This document shows, piece by piece, positions 1 to 8,704 of a stretch of 64,000 nucleotides of DNA. The notes below the pieces were generated by a model. It searched no databases and was not told where the DNA came from. It saw only the letters and a list, made by a program, of their open reading frames with translations. The stretch is taken from the NCBI RefSeq assembly GCF_020179755.1, contig NZ_JAIUCY010000002.1, positions 496,001 through 560,000 of the forward strand. Reading direction: 5' to 3'. A program made the translations under genes and the position numbers. Position 1 is the stretch's first letter. The number at the start of each line of letters is the position of its first letter. This DNA comes from Herbaspirillum sp. alder98 (GTDB lineage Bacteria; Pseudomonadota; Gammaproteobacteria; Burkholderiales; Burkholderiaceae_D).

Positions 1-336
1 GCCGGTGCAAGGGTAATACTGGCACGCATCCGTCCCGACCAGGACCTGACCACCGCGGTCGAACAGGCCTGCCGCGCGCATGGCATCGAAAACGCCATCG
101 TGCGCGGCAGCGTGGGCAGCATCATCGGCGCCGAATTCGAGGATGGACGGGTGCTGGAGGATCGCGCCACCGAAATCCTGGTGCGCGCCGGCGAGGTGGT
201 GACCAGCGCCGATGGCTTGCGCGCGCGTCTCGATATCGGGCTGGTCAATCCTGAGGGGAAGGTCTGGGAAGGGGTGCTGGCCCGCGGCCGCAATCCGGTG
301 CTGATCTGCTTCGAACTGGTGCTCGAAGAACAGTGA
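1..336 (+). CDS. PPC/DUF296 domain protein, 3' part
   Basis: The reading frame is open from the first base and ends at TGA 334-336, so about 111 C-terminal residues are visible and the start lies outside the window. The pattern (ILARIRPDQDL, then AIVRGSVGSIIGAEF, a short beta strand with RATEI, and a VWEGVLARG strand near the end) fits the PPC/PCC (DUF296) fold. That fold occurs as a stand-alone small bacterial protein and in plant AT-hook proteins; the bacterial role is mostly unknown. The gene faces the signalling operon that ends at 346, leaving a 9-base gap, so it is probably unrelated to it. The family call rests on pattern only. Confidence 0.55.
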   Translation, partial: AGARVILARIRPDQDLTTAVEQACRAHGIENAIVRGSVGSIIGAEFEDGRVLEDRATEILVRAGEVVTSADGLRARLDIGLVNPEGKVWEGVLARGRNPVLICFELVLEEQ

Positions 337-345
337 AGACGCCGC

Positions 346-714
346 TCAGGCCCCGACCAGCTTCTTGAACGTCGGCAACACGGCATCACCCTTGAACGGC
401 TTGACGATCCAGCCCTTGATGCCGGCCGCCTTGCCGCGTTCCTTCATGATGGGCGAGTTCTCGGTGGTGAGCATGATGATGTTGACTGCCGCATTGCCCA
501 GCTCGCTGCGGATCTTCTCGGCCATGGTCAGGCCATCCATATTGGGCATGTTCACGTCCGACACCACCAGCTTGATGCCGGGATCGCCCTTGAGCTTGGC
601 CAGGCCGTCGCGGCCATCGACCGCCAGGATCACGTCGAGGCCGTTCTTTTTCAGGAAGTCACCGACTTCGGTGCGCACCGTGCTCGAATCGTCTACTACC
701 AGGATCTGTGCCAT
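346..714 (-). CDS. CheY-like single-domain response regulator
   Basis: A 122-aa protein made only of a receiver domain. The acidic pair is D8-D9, the phosphoacceptor is D53 in SDVNMP, the switch Thr is T83/T84 in MLTTEN and the conserved Lys is K105 in VKPF. There is no output domain, so it should act by protein contact like CheY or serve as a phosphate sink. The ATG at 714 fits the domain exactly; an in-frame extension to 933 has receiver-unrelated sequence and was not used. It is the last gene of a minus-strand run after the kinase (2098-4518), MCP-like (1351-2079) and CheX-like (761-1354) genes, so it is the likely phosphorylation target of that kinase. Its targets are unknown. Confidence 0.9.
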   Translation of the reverse strand: MAQILVVDDSSTVRTEVGDFLKKNGLDVILAVDGRDGLAKLKGDPGIKLVVSDVNMPNMDGLTMAEKIRSELGNAAVNIIMLTTENSPIMKERGKAAGIKGWIVKPFKGDAVLPTFKKLVGA

Positions 715-760
715 GAGCTTGTCTCTTTCTGCTTGGTGATAAGGAATGGGGCGGCTCGGC

Positions 761-1354
761 TCAGAACAGCTCGAGCTCGCCGGTGTCGACTTCGATTTCC
801 TGCGCCGACACCGTGAAGTCCATGTCGGCATAGGCCGAGATGCACAACGACACGTGAAAACGCCGGGTATCTGGAATATCCACGGCAAAATGCCGCACGT
901 GCGTGGCGTTGAGCGCTTGCAGGTACGCCGCACAGCGGCTGTCGATCACATTCGGCGTCGACATCCCCAGGTGCGGGAAGAAGTTGCCCAGGTCGCGATT
1001 GAGCACGCCGCAGCACAGGTTGCCGCACTCGGCGATGGCATCCATGAAGGCCTGCTCGCCCAGTTCGGCCGGAGCGACCTTGTTGAGCCGCGCAAAATGG
1101 GCACGAGTGGCCGCATCCGGCGTGAAATGAAACATCACCATCACCCGGAACAGATACGACGACACTGTCAGGACCACCATCTGGCGCTCGTTGATCTCGG
1201 CCAGGTCGGACACCACCGTCAACTCGGCCTGTTCATCGGCCGGCACCAGGCTGCCCCGCAAGGCCTGGCCCAGCAGCAGGTCGAAACCGTCCTGCGCGGC
1301 CTGGCTAAGGGTAGCCTGAGCCAGCGCGGACTGACCGGGGGAGGCTTGCGTCAT
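761..1354 (-). CDS. CheX/CheC-like chemotaxis phosphatase
   Basis: A 197-aa soluble protein. The stretch [15 protein letters not shown] carries the E-x2-N pair (E109, N112) that in CheC, CheX and FliY inserts into the receiver active site and speeds dephosphorylation of CheY-P. A single such helix is obvious, as in CheX, which usually works as a dimer. The N-terminal 40 residues look flexible. Its ATG overlaps the stop of the MCP-like gene upstream by 4 bases, implying translational coupling, and the CheY-like gene follows 46 bases downstream. I infer that it resets that receiver. The name rests on the helix motif and the neighbours, since overall similarity in this family is low. Confidence 0.7.
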   Translation of the reverse strand: MTQASPGQSALAQATLSQAAQDGFDLLLGQALRGSLVPADEQAELTVVSDLAEINERQMVVLTVSSYLFRVMVMFHFTPDAATRAHFARLNKVAPAELGEQAFMDAIAECGNLCCGVLNRDLGNFFPHLGMSTPNVIDSRCAAYLQALNATHVRHFAVDIPDTRRFHVSLCISAYADMDFTVSAQEIEVDTGELELF

Positions 1355-2079
1355 GCCGCCTCCGCCAGGCTTTCGCGCGTGCGGCGGTTGATCTGTTCCA
1401 GCCCGATGACGGCGCCGACGATCATCTTGCCGCCCGCCTGCAAGTCCTGGAAGGTGGTGGTGGTGATCAGGTCGTTCTGGTAAAGGTTGGCGCGATAGCT
1501 CTTCGACAGTTTCTCGGCGCGCTGCGCCAGGTCCCGCACTTCGGATGCCACCACCGCAAAGCCGCGGCCATGGGCGCCGGCGCGGGCCGCCTCGATGGAG
1601 GCGTTGAGCGCGACGATGACGACCTGGTTGACGATCAGCGCAAACTCGTCGTTCTTGCGATGCATCTCGCGATTGTGGGCAATCAGTACGTTCATGTCAT
1701 CGTGCCAGCGCTCGAAGGTACGCATCAGGCCCAGCAGACGGCTGATGGTGTCTTGCGAGGCATCGCAGTTTTCCATCACGCGCGCCAGTTGCTGCGTATT
1801 GCTCGCCCCCAGCTGCAGCACGGTGCGCTGCCCTTCCCCCCGGATCTCTTCGAGCCGCTCTTCATGGTGCAGCAGTTGCTGCTCCAGCAGCGCCCGCTGG
1901 GCCGCCACTTCCTGCTGCTGTTGTTCAAGCGCGGCCTGAGCCTGACGGCGCCATTGCTCGACCTGCGCGGTGTCGACCATGCCGGCGCTGCGGCGGCGCT
2001 GACGGCGCAACAACAGCGCCAGCGGCACGCCGGCCAGCAACATGCCCGACAACACAAGACCCACTTCAATCATCATCAT
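1351..2079 (-). CDS. Short MCP-like signalling protein
   Basis: A 242-aa protein with one membrane segment (about 5-25), a basic stop-transfer RRQRRR, a Gln/Glu-rich coiled coil (about 40-90) and a methyl-accepting hairpin tip at about 148-190 ([18 protein letters not shown]). In classical receptors this tip binds CheA and CheW. There is no periplasmic sensor domain and no HAMP, so it is a stripped receptor cytoplasmic domain tethered to the membrane. The usual QTNLLALNA stretch is changed to VVIVALNA. It lies 18 bases after the kinase gene and overlaps the CheX-like start by 4 bases, so these genes form one operon. I infer that it scaffolds or modulates the kinase next door. Three consecutive Met codons make the exact start uncertain by 6 bases. 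Confidence 0.8.
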   Translation of the reverse strand: MMMIEVGLVLSGMLLAGVPLALLLRRQRRRSAGMVDTAQVEQWRRQAQAALEQQQQEVAAQRALLEQQLLHHEERLEEIRGEGQRTVLQLGASNTQQLARVMENCDASQDTISRLLGLMRTFERWHDDMNVLIAHNREMHRKNDEFALIVNQVVIVALNASIEAARAGAHGRGFAVVASEVRDLAQRAEKLSKSYRANLYQNDLITTTTFQDLQAGGKMIVGAVIGLEQINRRTRESLAEAA

Positions 2080-2097
2080 CTGCTCGCTGGTTGTCGC

Positions 2098-4518
2098 TCA
2101 AGCCACCTGGGGCGTTGCATCGGACGGCAATGGCAGCTCATCCATGCCTTCCGGCCCGCCCACCGGGTACGAAACATCGATCCCGTCGACTTCTACCGCC
2201 ATGCTTTGCGGCAGCATCACCACGATCTGGAAGTTGCGCCATGCCGCGCCCTCGGCGTGATCGGTAAAGCGCAATTCGATACGGCCCTGCTCGCGGGTGA
2301 CGAAGTCGACCACCGCATCCATGCCCACGCCACGGCCCGACACTTCGCTCACTTCGCTGCGGGTCGAGAATCCGGGTTGCAGGATCAGGCGGGCAATTTC
2401 GGCGTCGGTCAGCGCCTGGTCGACCGTGATCAGGTTCTTCTCGATACCGATGCGGCGCACCTGCTGCATCGCCAGGCCGCGGCCATCATCGGACAGCGCC
2501 AGATGCAGCATGTCGTCCATCACCCCCATCTCGATGCGGATGGCGCCGGCGTCCGCCTTGCCGGCTGCGGCGCGCTCCTCGGGCTGTTCCAGGCCGTGGT
2601 CCACCGCGTTGCGGATCAGGTGCATGAAGACGTTTTGCAGCAGCGGCGCGGCATAGCCGTGCACCACGTAACCGTTGTCTTCGATCTCGACCTGCGGCGC
2701 GCTCTTGCCCAGGTCGGCCGCCAGTTGCGGCAGCGAGTCGGTCACCGGCGCCAGCACCTGTTGCATGGTCTCGGTGCCCAGCAGGCGCAAGGTCTGGCGC
2801 ACTGCATTGCGCACCGCGACCAGTTCATGCAGGTTGGCGGTATTGACGTGCTCCAGGCGCTGCAGGCTTTCCTGGATGTGGCGGCGGTCCACGGTCAGCG
2901 TGTGACGCGTGCGGCCTTCCACCGTTTCGGCCACTGCCACGCCGCGCCCCAGGGTGACCTGGTCGATACGGGCGTAGCGCTCGACCAGCTCGCGCACCTG
3001 CGCCAACTGGCGCAGCAGGTGCTGCTGGTCCCAGACCGCGCCGGTGTGGGCATGGCGCAGGTCGTCGTAATACTGCTCGGTGTCGTGCACGGCGTTGGCC
3101 AGGTGCAGCAAGCCGTAGGTGCGACCGTTGCCCTTGATGGTGTGCATGTTGCGGAACAGCTTGGCAATCGCGAAGGCGGTGGCCTCCGGGTTCTGGTGCA
3201 CGATCTGCTCGTTGTCGTCCAGGAAGCGGCGGCTGCCGGCGATGAACTCGCCGAACTTGGCGGCCGGCACGGCCAGGATCTCGCCGATCATTTCCAGCTC
3301 GCGCTTCTGTTCGTTGGCTTCGGCCGCCAGCTGGCGCAGTTCGGTCACATCGCGCACGCACAGCATGAGGCGGATCACCATGTCGTTCTCATCGGTGATG
3401 GGCGACCAGGCCAGGTCCAGCACCTTGCGGCGGCCATCGGCCATGCGCTTTTCGATCTCGCCCACCATCAGGTGTTCGTTGAAGGTGAAGTTCATCACGT
3501 CTTCGCCGATGCAGGCGCCGCCCAGCGCGGCGATCTGTGCCATGGCGTCGGCCCCCAGGCTGGAATCGGCAAACACCAGTTCCATGAAGTCGCGGCCGGC
3601 CACGTCGCTGGTCTCGAACACGCTTTCCAGGAAGGCCGAATACTCGGGATGCACGCGATTGCCGTCGACGATGGTCAGGATGCCCTGCGGGATGTTCTGC
3701 AGCATCGCCTGCATGTCGGCGGTCTTCTGGCGCACCTGTCCCGAAGCCTCTTCGATCTTCTCGACCATGCCGTTGAAGGCCACGATCGACTGCCCGACTT
3801 CATCCATGCGCTGCACCGGCAGGCGCCGCGTGAAGTCCTGACTGGTGGCGATCTCGCGCATCATGCCCGCCATGCGGCTGATGGGGCCGGTGATCTGGCG
3901 GTACAGCAGCAGGCCGATGGCCGCCAGCAGCAACACCGCCGCGACGGTCACGATGGTGATGGTGGTGGTGGTGCTGGCCAGCCGGTCGTTGAGCGAGGAG
4001 ATGGCGGCGTCCTTGAAGCGGCTCTTTTCGATGCGCAGCGTGTTGACGATCCCTTCCAGTTCGCTCTGGTACTGCATCACGCCGCCGAAGAACTGCGCCT
4101 GGGCGATCTCGTTCTTGCCGGCCAGCTTGAACTTGGCGGTGGCGTCGATGGCGTTGAAGTATTCGTCCAGGCTATCGCTGGCCTGCTGCACCAGGCCGCG
4201 CTGGGCCACGCCCTCGGCTTGCTTGGCCTGGCCTTCCAGCGCGCGTTGCAGGATCGCCTTCTTCTCGGCCAGTTTTTCGTTTTCCTGCGCGACCAGCTGG
4301 TCGTCGGACTCGGTCACCATCACCATGGCCGCCAGCTGCACATCCTTGAGTTGGCCCATCAGGTCGGACGATGCCAAGACGCTCGGCATGACGCTCTCGG
4401 TGACTGATTTGACGGCGGTGGCGCTGGTGCGCGATTGCTGCATCGCGTAGCCACCAATGCCGGCAATGGCCAGGAACGTAAGCAGGACAAGCAAAGTGAT
4501 GCGCGCGCGGATAGTCAT
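2098..4518 (-). CDS. Membrane sensor kinase with HAMP, PAS, Hpt and CheA-like ATPase
   Basis: 806 aa. Membrane segments at about 7-25 and 187-207 enclose a helical periplasmic part of about 160 residues. HAMP follows (about 208-260), then a PAS-like region (about 265-395), an Hpt domain with H459 in NMHTIKGNGRT, and a CheA-type ATPase (N-box N637 in LIRNAVDHG, G1 DDGRG at 677-681, G2 GRGVGMDAV at 728-736). There is no ordinary His-kinase dimerisation box. It therefore looks like a CheA kinase whose phosphorylatable His comes from the internal Hpt, but no CheW-like domain follows the ATPase: the protein ends about 70 residues after the G2 box. It starts an operon with an MCP-like protein, a CheX-like phosphatase and a CheY-like receiver. 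The stimulus is unknown. Confidence 0.85.
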   Translation of the reverse strand: MTIRARITLLVLLTFLAIAGIGGYAMQQSRTSATAVKSVTESVMPSVLASSDLMGQLKDVQLAAMVMVTESDDQLVAQENEKLAEKKAILQRALEGQAKQAEGVAQRGLVQQASDSLDEYFNAIDATAKFKLAGKNEIAQAQFFGGVMQYQSELEGIVNTLRIEKSRFKDAAISSLNDRLASTTTTITIVTVAAVLLLAAIGLLLYRQITGPISRMAGMMREIATSQDFTRRLPVQRMDEVGQSIVAFNGMVEKIEEASGQVRQKTADMQAMLQNIPQGILTIVDGNRVHPEYSAFLESVFETSDVAGRDFMELVFADSSLGADAMAQIAALGGACIGEDVMNFTFNEHLMVGEIEKRMADGRRKVLDLAWSPITDENDMVIRLMLCVRDVTELRQLAAEANEQKRELEMIGEILAVPAAKFGEFIAGSRRFLDDNEQIVHQNPEATAFAIAKLFRNMHTIKGNGRTYGLLHLANAVHDTEQYYDDLRHAHTGAVWDQQHLLRQLAQVRELVERYARIDQVTLGRGVAVAETVEGRTRHTLTVDRRHIQESLQRLEHVNTANLHELVAVRNAVRQTLRLLGTETMQQVLAPVTDSLPQLAADLGKSAPQVEIEDNGYVVHGYAAPLLQNVFMHLIRNAVDHGLEQPEERAAAGKADAGAIRIEMGVMDDMLHLALSDDGRGLAMQQVRRIGIEKNLITVDQALTDAEIARLILQPGFSTRSEVSEVSGRGVGMDAVVDFVTREQGRIELRFTDHAEGAAWRNFQIVVMLPQSMAVEVDGIDVSYPVGGPEGMDELPLPSDATPQVA

Positions 4519-4733
4519 CGGATTTCCCCTGGTGGTCGCTCGAGCGGCTCCCGGTGAACGGAAACCCGGCTCGACGCTGATGCGGGGCGCATTGTTGCAC
4601 TCCAGTATTACTGCCGCGTGACAACATTTTTACGGCGCGCGACAGCGTCTTCCTACATCAGCTTGGGTCGCTGTCCGATGGGCAGGCATTGCGGGCAGCT
4701 TTACAGTCAGGCATGCCTCGCTACACCGTCAAC

Positions 4734-4738
4734 AGGAG
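4734..4738 (+). promoter_or_regulatory. Shine-Dalgarno site of the 56-aa gene
   Basis: AGGAG lies nine bases before the ATG at 4748. This site is the main support for calling the short downstream frame a real gene. Confidence 0.6.
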
Positions 4739-4747
4739 CCCGCCATC

Positions 4748-4918
4748 ATGAACAAGAGCCGAAGTCCGCTTGCAGACGAGTATGCAAACGCTACCGAGAC
4801 CAATCTCGACCACGCCAGGCCTGACGAACTGGAACGCACTTCGCACGCCGAAGTGGAACCCAAGACCAAGCAGGTCAAGCCCGACGACGAACATCCGCTG
4901 TCGGTCGGCAAGCCCTGA
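4748..4918 (+). CDS. Small hydrophilic protein, unknown function
   Basis: A 56-codon frame with a good ribosome binding site (AGGAG at 4734-4738) and the same strand as the phospholipase D gene that begins 30 bases later. The product is very polar, rich in Glu, Asp and Lys, with no hydrophobic segment and no Cys, and ends in LSVGKP. It looks disordered. I do not recognise a family. Codon choice is mostly GC-ending like its neighbours, which supports it being translated. Spacing suggests it leads the operon with 4949-7201 and 7198-7983. It could be a small stress or regulatory protein, but nothing in the sequence shows which. Confidence 0.5.
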   Translation: MNKSRSPLADEYANATETNLDHARPDELERTSHAEVEPKTKQVKPDDEHPLSVGKP

Positions 4919-4948
4919 ACCCGAGAATCGCCCCTGCCCGGAGCCGTG

Positions 4949-7201
4949 ATGCCACAAGCCCATCCCCACCAACAGCCGGACGGCCTGCTGCAGGCAGGTC
5001 GCAACTGTTGGCGCCTGGAACATGCCGATCGTTTCAAGTTGCTCATCGATGGGGCGGCGTACTTTCGCGCCTTGCGCGAAACCCTGCTCAAGGCGCGCCA
5101 TAGCGTCTACATCCTCGGCTGGGATATGGATAGCCGGACCACGCTGGTGCCGGAAGGCACGGACGATGGTTTCCCGGCGCAACTGGGCGACTTCCTGCAC
5201 GCGCTGGCGGCGGCCCGGCCGCAACTGCACATTCACGTCTTGAACTGGGACTACGCCATGCTCTACGCGCTGGAACGCGAGTGGATGCTGGCCAGGAAGC
5301 CCGGGCGCGAGCGTAGCGGGCGCCTGCGTTTTCATACCGATTCGCGCCATCCGGTGGGCGCCTCGCACCACCAGAAGGTGGTGGTGGTGGACGACCGGGT
5401 GGCCTTCGTGGGCGGGCTCGACCTGACCCGCTGTCGCTGGGACACCCCCGACCACGCCTGTGACAATCCGTTGCGCCGCGACCCCGACGGCAAGAGCTAC
5501 GCGCCGTTCCACGACGTGCAGGCCATGGTCGACGGCGACTGTGCGCGGGCGCTGGGCGAACTGGCGCGCCGACGCTGGAAACTGGCTGGCTACAGCCCCT
5601 CGCGCCAGGCGCCGGCGCCGACGTCGTCCCACCCCGAGTCCGATCCCTGGCCTGACGATCACGCGCCGGACCTGGAGGATATCGCCGTCGGGATATCGCG
5701 CACCGAACCAGCCCATGATGGTCGCGCGGGCGTGTTCGAGGTGCGTCAGTTGTACCTGGATGCGATTGCCGGTGCGCGCCAGTTCCTGTTCTTCGAAAAC
5801 CAGTATTTCACGTCCAATGTGCTGGCCGATGCGCTCGGCGAGCGACTGCGCGAAAGCGACGGTCCGGAGGTCATGGTGGTGTCGCCGCAGACCCAGAGCG
5901 GGTGGCTGGAACAGGCGACGATGGGCGCCCTGCGTGCGCGCATTCATCATCGGCTCAAGGATGCACTGGCCGGTCTGGACGAGCGCGCCGATGCCCGCTA
6001 TCAGATGTATTGCCCGCAGCTGCCGGGACTTGAAGACGGTTGCCTCAACGTCCACAGCAAGGTGTTTGCAATGGATGACCGCCTGTTCTCGGTCGGCTCG
6101 GCCAACATGAGCAACCGCTCGATGGCCTTCGACACCGAATGCAATCTCACCATCGAAGCCAGCGGCGCGCCCGAACGGCGCGACCACATCCGGGCCGCCA
6201 TCGCCTCGATGCGCAACCGCCTGCTGGCCGAACATCTCGGCACCGAGCCGGTAGTGGTGGCCGAGCGCATCGCCGCCTGCGGCAGCCTGCACCAGACGGT
6301 CAGCGCGCTGCATCGCGAGGACACCCGCAATATGGTTCCGCTGCAGCCACGCCTGATTCCCGAGCTGGATGCGCTGACCCCCGAAAACGCTGTCTTCGAT
6401 CCCGAGCGTCCGATCAGCCCCGATGAAGTGGTCGACGCCTATGTGCCGCACAGCGCCCGCAAACCGGTCCCGCGCCGCATGATCGGCCTCGGCATGCTGG
6501 CCGTGTTATTGGTCGCATTTGCGCTGGCGTGGCGCTTCACGCCGCTGAGCGACTGGATCAACCTGGGCTCGCTGATTGCACTGGCCCGCAGCGTCGACAA
6601 GATGCCGTTCACGCCGGTGATCGTGATTGCCGCCTTCGTGGTGGCGGGCATGCTGATGGTGCCCATCACGGTGCTCATCGCGGTAGCCGGCGTGGTCTTC
6701 GGCCCCATGATGGGTGGCCTCTACGCCATCGCAGGCGTGCTGCTGAGTGCAGCGCTGGGCTTCGTCCTGGGCAACTGGCTGGGTCACGACGCCTTGCGCC
6801 AGATGCTGGGGCCGCGCATCAACAACCTCAGTCGCCGCTTTGCCCAGCGCGGCATCGCCGCCATGGCGGTGATTCGCCTGTTGCCGATCGCCCCCTTCAC
6901 CGTGGTCAATGTGGTGGCCGGCGCATCGCATCTGGGTCTGCGTGACTACATGATCGGCACCTTCGCCGGCATGGCGCCCGGCATCGTGCTGACCGTGATG
7001 TTCTCGCACAACCTGGCCGAGGCGATTCGCCACCCGAGCCTGCAATCGGTGCTGGTGCTGGTAGCCGTCACCGCAGCGCTGATGCTGACCGCGTTCGGCT
7101 TGCAGAAGCTGCTCAAGCCGCGCGCGCAAAAAAAACGCGCGCGCCCTGACAGCGGCGATCACATGCCGTCCGGCCACCATCTGCCCGCCGAGGCCAAATG
7201 A
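4949..7201 (+). CDS. Phospholipase D-like/VTT fusion membrane protein
   Basis: About 750 aa. The N-terminal two thirds carry two HKD motifs (HHQKVVVVDD with H141, K143, D148; HSKVFAMDD with H369, K371, D376), the paired catalytic sites of phospholipase D and cardiolipin synthase enzymes. From about residue 510 the chain becomes membrane-spanning and matches the VTT (DedA/SNARE-associated) domain, with a conserved RLLPIAPFTVVNVVAG stretch. The tail is basic and polar. I infer phosphatidyl transfer or hydrolysis at the inner membrane. ATG 4949 is preferred over the adjacent GTG 4946 because GGAG at 4940-4943 is then five bases away. The stop overlaps the next start by 4 bases (ATGA), so an operon with the EEP hydrolase is likely. 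Substrate is not visible. Confidence 0.85.
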   Translation: MPQAHPHQQPDGLLQAGRNCWRLEHADRFKLLIDGAAYFRALRETLLKARHSVYILGWDMDSRTTLVPEGTDDGFPAQLGDFLHALAAARPQLHIHVLNWDYAMLYALEREWMLARKPGRERSGRLRFHTDSRHPVGASHHQKVVVVDDRVAFVGGLDLTRCRWDTPDHACDNPLRRDPDGKSYAPFHDVQAMVDGDCARALGELARRRWKLAGYSPSRQAPAPTSSHPESDPWPDDHAPDLEDIAVGISRTEPAHDGRAGVFEVRQLYLDAIAGARQFLFFENQYFTSNVLADALGERLRESDGPEVMVVSPQTQSGWLEQATMGALRARIHHRLKDALAGLDERADARYQMYCPQLPGLEDGCLNVHSKVFAMDDRLFSVGSANMSNRSMAFDTECNLTIEASGAPERRDHIRAAIASMRNRLLAEHLGTEPVVVAERIAACGSLHQTVSALHREDTRNMVPLQPRLIPELDALTPENAVFDPERPISPDEVVDAYVPHSARKPVPRRMIGLGMLAVLLVAFALAWRFTPLSDWINLGSLIALARSVDKMPFTPVIVIAAFVVAGMLMVPITVLIAVAGVVFGPMMGGLYAIAGVLLSAALGFVLGNWLGHDALRQMLGPRINNLSRRFAQRGIAAMAVIRLLPIAPFTVVNVVAGASHLGLRDYMIGTFAGMAPGIVLTVMFSHNLAEAIRHPSLQSVLVLVAVTAALMLTAFGLQKLLKPRAQKKRARPDSGDHMPSGHHLPAEAK

Positions 7202-7983
7202 CCCAAACCAGCCTGATGCCGCCCCGCGACCCGTTCGCGACGTCAGAGTTGGAGCCGGACCTGGCCCGCACGCATGAACCTGCTGCGCTCAACAATCCCT
7301 GGCCGCTAACGGTGGCTACTTACAACATCCATAGCGCCGTCGGCACCGATGGCCTATTCGATCCAGCCCGCATCGGCGCCGTGCTCGACGAGATCGACGC
7401 CGACGTGATCGCCCTGCAGGAGGTGCCGCTGGGCGGCTCGCAACAGGTGGACGTGCTCGAGCTGCTGCGTCAACACACCGGTTTTCATTCGGTCTCGGGT
7501 CCGACCATGGAATGCCCCGAACGCAGTTATGGCAATGCGGTGTTGAGTCGTTATCCGTTGATCGACAGCCATCGCATCGACCTCTCGTTCGGCAGTCGTG
7601 AACCGCGTGGCGCGGTCGATGCCGACATCGATTGTCACGGGCATATGCTGCGGGTGGTGGCCACCCACCTGGGATTGAAGCCGGCCGAACGCCGCCATCA
7701 GATTCGCCGGCTGCTGCAGGCCTTCGATACCGACCGGGCGCCGGTGATCCTGATGGGCGATGTCAATGAATGGTTCATGTGGGGCCGCACGCTGCGCTGG
7801 CTGGTCTCGCATTTCGAGGCAGCACCGGCGCCGCGCACTTTTCCGTCGCGCTGGCCGTTGTTTTCACTGGACCGGATCTGGATCAGTCCGCGCAACCGGC
7901 TGCTGCACGTCGAAGTGCATCGCACGCCGCTGGCGCGGGTGGCGTCGGACCACCTGCCGCTCATTGCGCATATCGATGCTTAG
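7198..7983 (+). CDS. Endonuclease/exonuclease/phosphatase-family hydrolase
   Basis: 261 aa with the EEP metal-site pattern: TYNIH near residue 41, LQE (catalytic Glu), NAVLSR, MGDVNEW (Asp/Asn) and the C-terminal SDHLPL (Asp-His). Members cleave phosphodiester bonds in DNA, RNA, phospholipids or phosphoinositides. There is no signal peptide, and the first 35 residues are Pro-rich and probably disordered. It is translationally coupled to the phospholipase D-VTT gene (4-base overlap), a pairing that favours a membrane-lipid role over DNA repair, though this is inference. The stop codon overlaps the convergent gene 7980-8384 by 4 bases. Confidence 0.85.
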   Translation: MTQTSLMPPRDPFATSELEPDLARTHEPAALNNPWPLTVATYNIHSAVGTDGLFDPARIGAVLDEIDADVIALQEVPLGGSQQVDVLELLRQHTGFHSVSGPTMECPERSYGNAVLSRYPLIDSHRIDLSFGSREPRGAVDADIDCHGHMLRVVATHLGLKPAERRHQIRRLLQAFDTDRAPVILMGDVNEWFMWGRTLRWLVSHFEAAPAPRTFPSRWPLFSLDRIWISPRNRLLHVEVHRTPLARVASDHLPLIAHIDA

Positions 7984-8384
7984 GATCCGCCAAGCCGTCG
8001 GGGGCCGATATGACGGCCCCACAATTTGAAGGCCAGCGCCCCCCAGATCAACAGCACCAGGGTATTGGCCGGCAGCCAGATCATCTGGGTCCAGAAGTAA
8101 TCGCTGACCCAGTGCGCCACGGTGGCCCGGCAATCGCAATAATCGTCGCCCACCAGTGCGCCGCCGTCGGGACTGACCAAGCTGTTGTACTGGCTCCAGA
8201 TGAAGGCCTGGAAAAATGGAATCGTGACGAAACCGACGCCGCACCAGCGCCGGGTCTGGCGACTTCGCCGCTGCAGCGCTGCCGAAGATGGAATCGCGCC
8301 TGGAATCGGCGTTGCCTGGCCGCCAGCAACGGCCGCTTCTACCCTGCTCACCTCGCCGTGCATAGAACCCCCTTGCACTCGCAT
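7980..8384 (-). CDS. Small membrane protein, unknown function
   Basis: 134 aa with two likely membrane segments, around FVTIPFFQAFIWSQ and in the last third (MIWLPANTLVLLIWGALAF), separated by a Cys-containing loop (DDYCDC). The first 40 residues are polar. ATG 8384 was chosen because AAGGAT (reading minus at 8394-8388) sits just upstream. The gene is convergent with the EEP hydrolase and shares 4 bases with its 3' end. I do not recognise the family. The two Cys in the loop between membrane segments could form a disulphide or bind metal, but that is speculation. Confidence 0.6.
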   Translation of the reverse strand: MRVQGGSMHGEVSRVEAAVAGGQATPIPGAIPSSAALQRRSRQTRRWCGVGFVTIPFFQAFIWSQYNSLVSPDGGALVGDDYCDCRATVAHWVSDYFWTQMIWLPANTLVLLIWGALAFKLWGRHIGPRRLGGS

Positions 8385-8704
8385 GTTTATCCTTCCCCTG
8401 TCTCGCCGCGCGCCCGCTCGAACGGCGCCCTGTGCCGCGTGGCGATAGTCATTCCGCCGCCCGGACGGCGGGCGGCTTTATTCATCAGTTCTGTGAAAGG
8501 TAAGGCAACGGGAGGGGAAACCGCGATGGCACAGCGTTGGCGACAATTCGCGCGCGCAAGCAAAAGCCCCAGATCCAATACGATACGTTTCGTCTCGGAT
8601 TCTAGGGGCATTTACAGCCGCATTCAATAAAATTTACGCTTGTTAGTTTGTCGGGCGGGTCTCTAAAGTTGTGTGAAGGCTGGCTGGTATTGATTCAGAA
8701 CCAG
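8385..8704. other. Intergenic region, about 320 bases
   Basis: No convincing gene. It holds the minus-strand promoter candidate at 8599-8627 and a roughly 200-base leader of the small membrane protein gene. A 74-codon minus-strand frame at 8387-8611 lies wholly in this leader and has no family resemblance. Confidence 0.5.
8599..8627 (-). promoter_or_regulatory. Sigma-70-type promoter for the small membrane protein
   Basis: On the minus strand TTGAAT (8627-8622), a 17-base spacer and TAGAAT (8604-8599). This predicts transcription starting near 8592 and a leader of about 200 bases before ATG 8384. Confidence 0.5.

Noticed and set aside
1570-4407. Plus-strand open frame of 945 codons, His- and Gln-rich
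   Set aside because: It lies antisense to the kinase and MCP-like genes, is a by-product of GC-biased codons, has no domain and no ribosome site, and both strands cannot be coding here.
8387-8611. Short minus-strand frame (74 codons) before the small membrane protein gene
   Set aside because: No ribosome site, no similarity; it lies in the leader between a promoter candidate and the next gene.
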